Shown here piece by piece: positions 36,361-42,978 of a DNA stretch of 64,000 nucleotides. The stretch's first letter is position 1. Each line of letters starts with the position of its first letter. The stretch is from the NCBI RefSeq assembly GCF_001597725.1, contig NZ_LUTR01000004.1, forward strand, positions 62,001-126,000. The letters are read 5' to 3'. Both the position numbers and the translations under genes were made by a program. The notes beneath the pieces were generated by a model. It saw only the letters and a program-made list of their open reading frames with translations, did no database searches and was not told where the DNA came from. This DNA comes from Neptuniibacter marinus. GTDB lineage: Bacteria; Pseudomonadota; Gammaproteobacteria; Pseudomonadales; Balneatricaceae.

Positions 36361-37243
36361 AAGATTTGTCTCTTTTATATATTAAGGGTAGTTGTGAAAA
36401 CAGCATACCGATGAGCATGAAGCTGCAGCCAAGGATACCGAGGAGAGAGAAGCTTTCGTCGAGGAGAAACCATCCACCCACTGCAGCAACGACAGCTTCT
36501 AAACTCATAATGACGGCGGCATGGGCTGGCGGTGCGTTTTTCTGCGCCACGATCTGTAAGGTATAGGCGATACCAACGGATATAAAGCCTGCATAAGCGA
36601 TAGGCAGCCAAGAGTTAATTGCATTGTTAAGGGTAAATTGTTCACTTTCTAGTATCAGTGCTGTGAATCCGCTCAGGGCTGCACAGACTAAAAACTGTAG
36701 AATGGCGAGACGTAAGTTGTCCACTTTAGGTGCCAGCTTGGCAATTAATAGGACATGGGTTGCCCAGCAAACTGCGCCACATATTTCTAAAATATCACCC
36801 CTATTTATCGCTGTTAATTGGTGAAAGCTTAAGAGGTAAAGTCCAATTACGGCAATGCCACCACCTAGCCATGTGTTAATGGTTGTGCTTTGTCCAATCC
36901 ACAATCCCAATAAAGGCACAAAAATAATATATAGGCCGGTTATAAAGCCAGCATTGCCTGCGGTCGTATAGGCTAGGCCCGCTTGTTGAAACGACGCACC
37001 GAGAAAGAGTACGCCGCCCGCTGCTAGAGCGCTTATTAATAATTGTCTATTGCTGTGATCGGATGGTGCTTTGAAAAAAAACAATAAAGGAAGGAGGGAG
37101 AGGGCACCTAGTAGAAAGCGTAGCGCATTGAAGCTAAAGGGACCAAGTAACTCAAGGCCTAAGCGTTGTGCAACAAAAGCTAACCCCCAAATTATGGCGA
37201 CAAGTAGTAAAAGTAAATCGGCTTGTATTTTTTGTGTTTGCAT
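36353..37243 (-). CDS. EamA-family (DMT) ten-span transporter
   Basis: The protein has ten predicted helices in two EamA repeats, beginning LLLLVAIIWGLAFVAQRLGLE and later VIMSLEAVVAAVGGWFLLDESF. That arrangement is typical of drug/metabolite exporters of amino acids and related compounds. The substrate cannot be told from sequence. It is translationally coupled with the downstream COG0523 GTPase gene. The divergent region upstream contains the two candidate sRNAs. Confidence 0.9.
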   Translation of the reverse strand: MQTQKIQADLLLLLVAIIWGLAFVAQRLGLELLGPFSFNALRFLLGALSLLPLLFFFKAPSDHSNRQLLISALAAGGVLFLGASFQQAGLAYTTAGNAGFITGLYIIFVPLLGLWIGQSTTINTWLGGGIAVIGLYLLSFHQLTAINRGDILEICGAVCWATHVLLIAKLAPKVDNLRLAILQFLVCAALSGFTALILESEQFTLNNAINSWLPIAYAGFISVGIAYTLQIVAQKNAPPAHAAVIMSLEAVVAAVGGWFLLDESFSLLGILGCSFMLIGMLFSQLPLIYKRDKSYA

Positions 37244-37379
37244 TAATTTAGCGGCACTCTATTAAAGCCCAAGGTTATATGTGTCTTTAAATATTTTGCT
37301 GTGTGTTGCGTATAGTAGATATGCGGATTATGCCTAATTACACAGTTAAAGAAGAGAGTTTTATTTTTTGTAAATAGTG

Positions 37380-37408
37380 TTGCAAATCATTCTCAGTTGC
37401 AATATTAT
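37380..37408 (+). promoter_or_regulatory. promoter with overlapping Fur-like box, sRNA unit 1
   Basis: TTGCAA (-35, 37380-37385) and TATTAT (-10, 37403-37408) are 17 bases apart. The spacer contains gcaaatcattctca, resembling Fur boxes of the GCAAAT-CATT type, and the whole forms a TTGCAA...TTGCAA dyad. The same 20-base block recurs 280 bases downstream before unit 2. Binding would occlude the promoter when iron is plentiful. Confidence 0.55.
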
Positions 37409-37414
37409 CGTACT

Positions 37415-37601
37415 CGCTCATAAGTGATAGGCAGTGGACGACCTCACCTCACAACGCTGCCGAAACTTGCTGAATTAACATATGCTCACATGTTGGTTCA
37501 GCGAACATTGATTCTCCCCCTCGATAATCAATGTATTAAACTGAATGCTCACCTATTCAGTTTAAACCAGATAAGCCGGACCTTTTGGTCCGGCTTTTTT
37601 T
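37415..37601 (+). ncRNA. candidate Fur-regulated sRNA, unit 1
   Basis: From the predicted start to the terminator, about 187 bases, I see five stem-loops. They are ggcag/ctgcc (loop with cctcacctcac), gctgaa/ttcagc with an inner aacat/atgtt (loop with gctcac), acattgatt/aatcaatgt (37505-37534, loop ctccccctcgat), aaactgaat/attcagttt (loop gctcacct), and the terminator. The unpaired loops carry repeated CUCAC/CUCC motifs, complementary to Shine-Dalgarno sequences. No credible coding frame exists (the 61-codon frame at 37424 lacks a start context). The RNA should be confirmed by expression. Confidence 0.6.
37573..37601 (+). terminator. terminator of sRNA unit 1
   Basis: A perfect 10-bp stem (aagccggacc / ggtccggctt) with a tttt loop is followed by seven T. 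No protein gene lies upstream on this strand, so it marks the end of a non-coding transcript. Confidence 0.92.
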
Positions 37602-37659
37602 ATATTTAAGCTGCTTACAAATAAAGATTAAATTATTTTAAAATTTACTGTTAATAGTG

Positions 37660-37687
37660 TTGCAAATCATTCTCATTCGTATATTAT
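37660..37687 (+). promoter_or_regulatory. promoter with overlapping Fur-like box, sRNA unit 2
   Basis: TTGCAA (37660-37665) and TATTAT (37682-37687) are 16 bases apart. The block tagtgttgcaaatcattctc is identical to that before unit 1, and gcaaatcattctcatt fits a Fur-type site. Confidence 0.55.
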
Positions 37688-37693
37688 CTATAT

Positions 37694-37900
37694 CAACACG
37701 TCAGACGGCAGGCTCCCCTCACAAGTTGTGCCGTCATGCTTTAGAAATATCGCATTTCGTGTGTGTAGTCCTATAGGTGCTGAGTTCAGGCCTCAGCGCC
37801 TATAGGGGTCGGAGAATCGATTTGGATGCTCCAAGCACAGGCTCTTGTCATTAAAGCAAAATTGCTTAACCGGAACCCCAAGGGGCTCCGGTTTTTTTTT
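37694..37900 (+). ncRNA. candidate Fur-regulated sRNA, unit 2
   Basis: About 207 bases lie between the predicted start and terminator. The first hairpin, gacggca/tgccgtc (37704-37735), exposes a loop with cccctcac, matching the ctcac motif in the first loop of unit 1. A long 15-bp stem (cctataggtgctgag / ctcagcgcctatagg, 37770-37806) follows, then a less structured part and the terminator. Units 1 and 2 share promoter block, first hairpin logic and terminator placement but little other sequence, as expected for a diverged tandem pair. Confidence 0.6.
37868..37900 (+). terminator. terminator of sRNA unit 2
   Basis: A GC-rich stem (aaccggaacccc / ggggctccggtt, one mismatch) ends in nine T. No coding gene precedes it on this strand. 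Confidence 0.92.
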
Positions 37901-37959
37901 ATTCAAAAATTTAAGATTCAAATTTTAAAAATAATTATCCTCCTATAAAGGGATAAATT

Positions 37960-38100
37960 AATTTCATCTCTATGGGAGTCGTAATTTACTTGTCTAGTCA
38001 GGGGTTATGACTAGAGCGCTAGGTGGGAGAGTTGCTGTTGGCTTGAGCGCTAAAGCTCATAGGAATTAGGTCGGGGGAGTGATGCTCCCCCAGCGTTTTG
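37960..38100. other. structured intergenic segment between sRNA unit 2 and a chemoreceptor gene
   Basis: Several perfect small hairpins occur without a gene: tagtca/tgacta with a loop containing gggg, and gagc/gctc in gagcgctaaagctc. A 7-bp ggggag-type stem (ggggga g / c tccccc, 38073-38079 and 38085-38091) follows. No T run follows the last stem on either strand. It could be a third RNA or the 3' end of the chemoreceptor transcript. Confidence 0.35.
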
Positions 38101-38111
38101 CATTAAAATCT

Positions 38112-39743
38112 TTAGCTTACGTTAAACCGTTTCATTTTGTTAAACAGGTCTTCAGCCATATTTTTAAAGCTGGTGGCAATTCCCAAAGAATTTTGCGAAA
38201 GCTCTTTCGCCGTCACATTTTGATCATTTAAGTGCGTTAAGTTTTGGTTGATCTCATCAGTCACTTGGCTTTGCTGCTCCGTTGCTGTGGCAATTTGGAT
38301 CGCCATATCATTGACTTGATTCGCGGATACGCCAATGGCATTTAATATTTCTTGTGTGCTCTCTACCAATTTAACGGATGTAGATACTTGCGACGAGCCG
38401 TCTCTGATCGATAAAACCGCTTCGTTTACTCCCGATTGAAGTTTCTCAATCATTGATTGAATCTCTTCAGTTGATGCTTGGGTTTTACTGGCTAGGGATC
38501 TGACTTCATCTGATACAACAGCAAATCCGCGTCCGTGATCGCCTGCGCGGGCAGCTTCAATTGCGGCGTTTAATGCAAGAAGGTTGGTTTGATCTGCTAT
38601 GCCCCTGATCACATCGAGTACTGAAGCAATACTTTCTGATTCCAAGGCAAGTTTAGCAATCACTTGTTCTGCGTTTGATACGGAGAGTGAAAGGTTGTTA
38701 ATTTGAAGGACAGAGTCATTAATAATATTGCGGCCATTGCTACTGATATCCACAGTTTTAGCTGATTCGGATGAAGTTTGCTGTGCATGTTCAGCTACTT
38801 CGCTTATGGCTGTATTAAACTCAAATACGGCAGAGGCAATCATCTCTACACCTTGGCTTTGTTTGCTAACAATCGTCATGCTGTTATTAGCTGAGTCATG
38901 TAGCGTTTGAGCGTCGGCATTCATTTGTGATGCCCGTTGACGAATATCGGTTATTAATGTTTCTAAATTGGCGACAAAGTCATCAAATGCGTAGGCTAAT
39001 TCGCCTAACTCATCTTTTCTCTGTGAATTGATTCTCAGCGTTAAGTCACCATTACCTTGGCTAATCTCTTTAATGCTACGGGTTAATTGTGTAATGCTGT
39101 TTACTAATAATTTAGGAGTGAAATAGGTTAGCGCTGCAGCAATAGCGAGTACAATAAAGATGAATATACCTAGACTGAGACTGACCTTTTCGATTTTTTG
39201 GGTAAGATGCTCACGTTTATTGCGCGATTTTGCGTCAAGGGCTTCACCTGCTAAATTGTATAATCCTCTTAAGTCCGCAAAAGCTGGAACTGTCTGCTGG
39301 TCGCTCCAAGTTTCAGCTTCATCTATACGTCCATTATCAACTAAGGTAAAAGTTCGTTCTGCTTTAGTTTTCCAGCTATTGAAGGCCGAGTCAAAGGCGT
39401 CCAGCTGCTGCATAATGTCAGGATATTCCTTCATTAGCGCCCTGTATTGATTCATGCGTTCAAAGGCTTGGTCTGCGTTTTCATTGAAGTCTTTTTTTAC
39501 TGAGCTGTCTCTTTTACCTAGTAGGTAGTTTAATTCGGCTTCTTTGGCCTGATACAGATCTCTATCTGCATTAAGTACGGCTGAAATGGCGGGTAAGTAA
39601 TTTGTTCCAAATCGATTAACTCCATCTTTGAGTTCATCGGTTAGTAATTTGGCAGAAAAAGAGATTAATAATATAGCTAAAGTTAGTATCACCATCGCTG
39701 CTGATAACTTGAACCTAATACTATGGAATATGTTTTTTTTCAT
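38112..39743 (-). CDS. methyl-accepting chemotaxis protein (4HB sensor)
   Basis: This is a transmembrane chemoreceptor. A first helix (about residues 8-30), a periplasmic four-helix-bundle-like sensor (about 31-185) and a second helix ([19 protein letters not shown]) come first. Then come a HAMP domain and the signalling domain, with [19 protein letters not shown] and [16 protein letters not shown] chose the ATG at 39743 (taggaaa upstream); an earlier in-frame ATG at 39779 would add a basic 12-residue extension. The C-terminal CheR/CheB tether pentapeptide is absent. Confidence 0.92.
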   Translation of the reverse strand: MKKNIFHSIRFKLSAAMVILTLAILLISFSAKLLTDELKDGVNRFGTNYLPAISAVLNADRDLYQAKEAELNYLLGKRDSSVKKDFNENADQAFERMNQYRALMKEYPDIMQQLDAFDSAFNSWKTKAERTFTLVDNGRIDEAETWSDQQTVPAFADLRGLYNLAGEALDAKSRNKREHLTQKIEKVSLSLGIFIFIVLAIAAALTYFTPKLLVNSITQLTRSIKEISQGNGDLTLRINSQRKDELGELAYAFDDFVANLETLITDIRQRASQMNADAQTLHDSANNSMTIVSKQSQGVEMIASAVFEFNTAISEVAEHAQQTSSESAKTVDISSNGRNIINDSVLQINNLSLSVSNAEQVIAKLALESESIASVLDVIRGIADQTNLLALNAAIEAARAGDHGRGFAVVSDEVRSLASKTQASTEEIQSMIEKLQSGVNEAVLSIRDGSSQVSTSVKLVESTQEILNAIGVSANQVNDMAIQIATATEQQSQVTDEINQNLTHLNDQNVTAKELSQNSLGIATSFKNMAEDLFNKMKRFNVS

Positions 39744-40243
39744 TATTATTTTTTTCCTAAATAAACGGTTACCCTTCAATATAAGTTATAAAAACTAAAA
39801 ATGGAATTTGTTGATTAGGGTTTTTCTTATAGGGCTTTCAATAGCTCGATAAAATTATCTGATCAGCGGTAAGCTGATGTGATGATGAGAAAATGGGTCT
39901 TTTAAAATCTTAAATTTTACTGATAAATAAGTTGATTAGAGAAGCCTAAGTTCTCTCTTACTCGCCCTGTATGCATAACCCCGTTTTTGGTTAAAAAACT
40001 TCATTACCCCTCATTCTGTTTCTTCGTTATTTGTGTCAATTATTGCTTTTGATTGGCATAAGAAAGCGCACCAAAAAGTTGTCTCATACCAACAAAGACA
40101 GTCATTGCGCAACATTGCCTATCTTTCTCATATATAGCTATTAGGTTGTGAAAATAACTAACTCCTTGTTTTTGTTAGTTTAATTTTTTTGGCCCGAAAA
40201 AATGCTCTGATCTAAATCAATATGAATTTACTGGAGCCGTAGT
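39744..40243. other. 500-base intergenic region
   Basis: No gene is supported. The left part should hold the chemoreceptor promoter (minus strand) and the right part the promoter of the now broken MBL gene. A weak aacc/ggtt hairpin near 39978 is the only structure seen. Confidence 0.4.
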
Positions 40244-40610
40244 ATGGGCGCATCTATATCACTCGATTTCATCACACATAAGTTCAGTGCTTCAGCGGAA
40301 CCTACGCTGAAAGATATTGAAACTTGCTTATCCTGAGGGTACCCAATTGATGATGTGTCATGACTATCCTCCTGCTACACGCGCTCATCAATCGGTAACA
40401 ACCGTTGCAGAACAGCGTAAACACAATATCCATATACACGATAAGGTGGATGAAAACGCATTTATCAGTGCGCGTAACCGCCGTGACAAAACTTTAGACT
40501 CGCCCCAGCTTTTGTTCCCCTCTGTACAAGTAAATACTCGAACAGGGGAGTTTCCAAAAGCGGAAAGTAATGGTTTACAGTATTTGAAAATCCCACTGAA
40601 TTTTTTGTAA
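40244..40610 (+). pseudogene. remnant of an MBL-fold (persulfide-dioxygenase-like) hydrolase
   Basis: The readable part from about 40311 to 40610 is the C-terminal third of a metallo-beta-lactamase-fold protein. It has LAYPEGTQLMMCHDYPP, VTTVAEQRKHNIHIHDKV and ISARNRRDKTLDSPQLL, and it ends VNTRTGEFPKAESNGLQYLK. This is typical of Blh/persulfide dioxygenase-like proteins. The metal-binding HxHxDH N-terminal half is gone. Upstream, an ATG at 40244 with a tggag ribosome site opens a 30-codon frame that stops at 40334-40336 in another reading frame, probably the old start fused by deletion. Confidence 0.75.
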
Positions 40611-40642
40611 GGGTTTGATGTTAAATATTTTTTAAAGTGAAT

Positions 40643-40663
40643 GGGCGGTTATCATTTCCGCCC
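40643..40663. terminator. GC hairpin after the MBL remnant
   Basis: A 6-bp stem (gggcgg / ccgccc) with a 9-base loop. No good T run follows on the plus strand; the minus side is A/T-rich, so it could end the DUF1826 transcript. It is weak. Confidence 0.4.
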
Positions 40664-40710
40664 AGAATCATGCCACTGCTGTTCACCTAGAAACAGATAG
40701 GCCGTTTTAT

Positions 40711-41400
40711 TCAGGCAAAATCCAGTGTCAGCACAACACGCTTCTCACCTTGTTTCACCGCTGGAGATCGATGTACTGCACCTAAACCCTCATTGCCATA
40801 CCACCCTTCGCCTTTTAGCAGAACAATATCACCTTTGTTTACTTGCTGAATGTCGGCCATCTGAGAGTATAAACCTGAGACATCATCGCTTAAGCCCATA
40901 TTACCCGGCCCAAGTTTACTACGATCTACATCGTCATTGCTGAGCCATTCGGTTCCTGGCCCTTGATAAGTGCTCACCAGTCGACAACCTAACTTATCTA
41001 TATGGAAGCGGGGGCACATAGCGCGATCTAACACTTGTAATCGTAGGCCTATCTCATCAAGCTCGAATAAACAGCTATACATCTCTACTAACAAAACGAG
41101 ATCGTCTAAAAATACGGATTGTCCTACCAAATCAGGTAATGAGGATTTTAGCGATGCTAGCGCCGTTTTATGGTTGATCACAGAGCGGAGATTAAAATGT
41201 GGTTTGTTATTAACTAGTTCTTGGCAATAGAGCGCGATCTCATCAGGTAGTGAGCGTTGTACAATAACTAGATTGACCTGTTCTTCGTAGATTGATGTCA
41301 TCGCTTCAGGAGAGTCTCCTGTTACATAGTTATTTTCATGCTGGTAATGCTCTAAATAAGTATTACTGTCTACTGACTCTGTGGCACCCACTGCGATCAC
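40711..41400 (-). CDS. DUF1826 protein, probable Zur-regulated
   Basis: The family is recognised from CPRFHIDKLGCRLVSTYQGPGTEWL, then NKGDIVLLKGEGW and GAVHRSPAVKQGEKRVVLTLDFA. The conserved His/Cys positions resemble a 2OG-oxygenase-like metal site. DUF1826 genes are often in zinc-starvation regulons with COG0523 GTPases. Here a Zur-type palindrome lies 16-43 bases before the GTG start, and a COG0523 gene is 4 kb away. The start could be GTG at 41400 or GTG three codons later. The function is unknown. Confidence 0.85.
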   Translation of the reverse strand: MIAVGATESVDSNTYLEHYQHENNYVTGDSPEAMTSIYEEQVNLVIVQRSLPDEIALYCQELVNNKPHFNLRSVINHKTALASLKSSLPDLVGQSVFLDDLVLLVEMYSCLFELDEIGLRLQVLDRAMCPRFHIDKLGCRLVSTYQGPGTEWLSNDDVDRSKLGPGNMGLSDDVSGLYSQMADIQQVNKGDIVLLKGEGWYGNEGLGAVHRSPAVKQGEKRVVLTLDFA

Positions 41401-41415
41401 CTGTCCTAATGAAAT

Positions 41416-41443
41416 TAATCATTATAATATAACATAATGATTA
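41416..41443 (-). promoter_or_regulatory. Zur box upstream of the DUF1826 gene
   Basis: A 28-bp palindrome has perfect 10-bp arms (taatcattat / ataatgatta). Its core ttataatataacat matches the enterobacterial Zur consensus (GTTATAATATAAC) almost throughout. It sits directly before the DUF1826 start, where repressor binding would block transcription when zinc is sufficient. Confidence 0.75.
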
Positions 41444-41940
41444 ATTTTGAGTCCCCCGCAATAGAAAATTATCTGCATATCACTGTTACCAATGTTGTGT
41501 TTATACCTTATGACGGTTTGAGTCTTATATTTCAGTATGCTAATTTAATGTTAACTATCCGCTTTGGATTAGAGGGGTAATTACATAAGTTTATGTGACT
41601 AGATTTATGCGACCTCGTTATACAAGTGCTAATGCGTTACTTGCTCGAATAGCCCCCTCTGAATTTTTGTGATGCCGTTCCTGTTCTATACCTAGATGAT
41701 TGACATCAAGGAAATTTCAGCCGGTTTGTTCGATACTACTTTAGGATTAAGTTAACTTTTTGTTTAAACGACATGTGAAGTCACCGTACATATAGGTCTG
41801 ATTGTTGGCAGATCTACGTGCCTCTCCCTGATGATCAAATATGCCGAGATGGAACATAGTGTTGTTAATAACAGGACTAGTGCTGTTTGTAATAACTAGG
41901 TACAACGATTTAATAATGATTTGTTGACGAATTTTGGATA
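41444..41940. other. about 500-base intergenic region
   Basis: No gene is supported; a 141-codon minus frame that overlaps the start of the HlyD-like gene (41747-42172) is a shadow without family features. The promoter for the export operon should be in the right half, but I could not place it. Confidence 0.4.
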
Positions 41941-42966
41941 ATGGAGAAAGACGTGAAGCGAGTAATAATTGTTGTGGTTTTAATACTTGCCACTGTAGGC
42001 GGCTGGCTCCTATGGCAGAACCTTCAAGCACCTGAACTGCCGGAAGGTCTCGCTTCGGGGAATGGACGTATTGAAGCGGTACAGATTGATATATCAACAA
42101 AAATCGCTGGGCGTGTAGAGACGATCTCTGCGAAAGAGGGCGACCTTGTTGAGAAAGGGCAAGTCGTTGCAACGATTGATACTGCTCAACTGCATGCTCA
42201 ATTGTTACGTGCAGAGGCGGTCATTGCGAGTGCCGAAAGCCAAGTAGCAGCGGCAGAGGCATCTATTGCACAAGCTAAGGCTAAGCTTATTCTTGCCGAA
42301 CAGGAACTGAGTCGCGCGCGGGAACTGGTGAAAAAAGGTCATACCAGTAAAGAGTCTTATGACACCCGTGTAAGTGAGGTCGCTGTTGCTAAGGCAAATC
42401 TGAATGCAGCTAATGCCACATTGGTATCGCAGGAACGTAATGTTGATGCGGCACGGGCAGATGCACAGGGAATCCAGACACAGATTGATGATGCCGTCTT
42501 AGTCGCGCCAAGTTTAGGACGAGTATTGTATCGCCTTGCGGAACCCGGTGAAGTATTAGGCAGTGGCGGTAAAGTGTTAACACTAGTGAATCTTGCTGAT
42601 GTTTATATGGAGACCTTTCTGCCCTCATCTCAGGCCCATCGTGTTTCTATCGGTGCTGAGGCGCGGGTGAAGCTAGATATTCTTGATGTAGCGATTCCAG
42701 CAACGGTTAGCTTTGTTTCCCCCGAATCCCAATTTACACCAAAAGAGGTGGAGACAGCGAGTGAGCGAGAAAAGCTCATGTTTCGTGTCAAAGTGCGCGT
42801 GCCTGAAACTCTAGTACAGGCGTATATAGACCGTGTAAAAACAGGGGTGCGAGGTGTAGCTTATATTCAGCTTGCTCCACTACCGGGCGAAGCGCTACCT
42901 GAGTGGCCAGCATTCCTCCAGAAGCTTCCAGCAAAAATTAATCCAGATAACATTAGTAACCACTAG
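41941..42966 (+). CDS. HlyD-family membrane fusion protein (YhiI-like)
   Basis: This periplasmic adaptor links inner-membrane ABC components to the outer membrane. One N-terminal anchor helix (VIIVVVLILATVGGWLLW) comes first. A biotinyl-lipoyl-like half (NGRIEAVQIDISTKIAGRVETI, KEGDLVEKGQVVATID) follows, then a long coiled coil rich in Ala and Glu (about 85-175). The second lipoyl half and a beta-barrel (DAVLVAPSLGRVLYRLAEPGEVL) close it. It is followed by RbbA- and YhhJ-type genes, matching the E. coli yhiI-rbbA-yhhJ order. Confidence 0.9.
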   Translation: MEKDVKRVIIVVVLILATVGGWLLWQNLQAPELPEGLASGNGRIEAVQIDISTKIAGRVETISAKEGDLVEKGQVVATIDTAQLHAQLLRAEAVIASAESQVAAAEASIAQAKAKLILAEQELSRARELVKKGHTSKESYDTRVSEVAVAKANLNAANATLVSQERNVDAARADAQGIQTQIDDAVLVAPSLGRVLYRLAEPGEVLGSGGKVLTLVNLADVYMETFLPSSQAHRVSIGAEARVKLDILDVAIPATVSFVSPESQFTPKEVETASEREKLMFRVKVRVPETLVQAYIDRVKTGVRGVAYIQLAPLPGEALPEWPAFLQKLPAKINPDNISNH

Positions 42967-42978
42967 CGGGTGCCAACC

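Noticed and set aside
37264-37340. Riboswitch before the EamA gene
   Set aside because: No recognisable aptamer core or terminator/anti-terminator pair on the minus strand.
37424-37609. 61-codon frame inside sRNA unit 1
   Set aside because: It runs through several perfect hairpins and the terminator stem, with no ribosome site; a non-coding RNA explains the sequence better.
41747-42172. 141-codon minus-strand frame
   Set aside because: It overlaps the start of the HlyD-like gene and lacks any recognisable domain.
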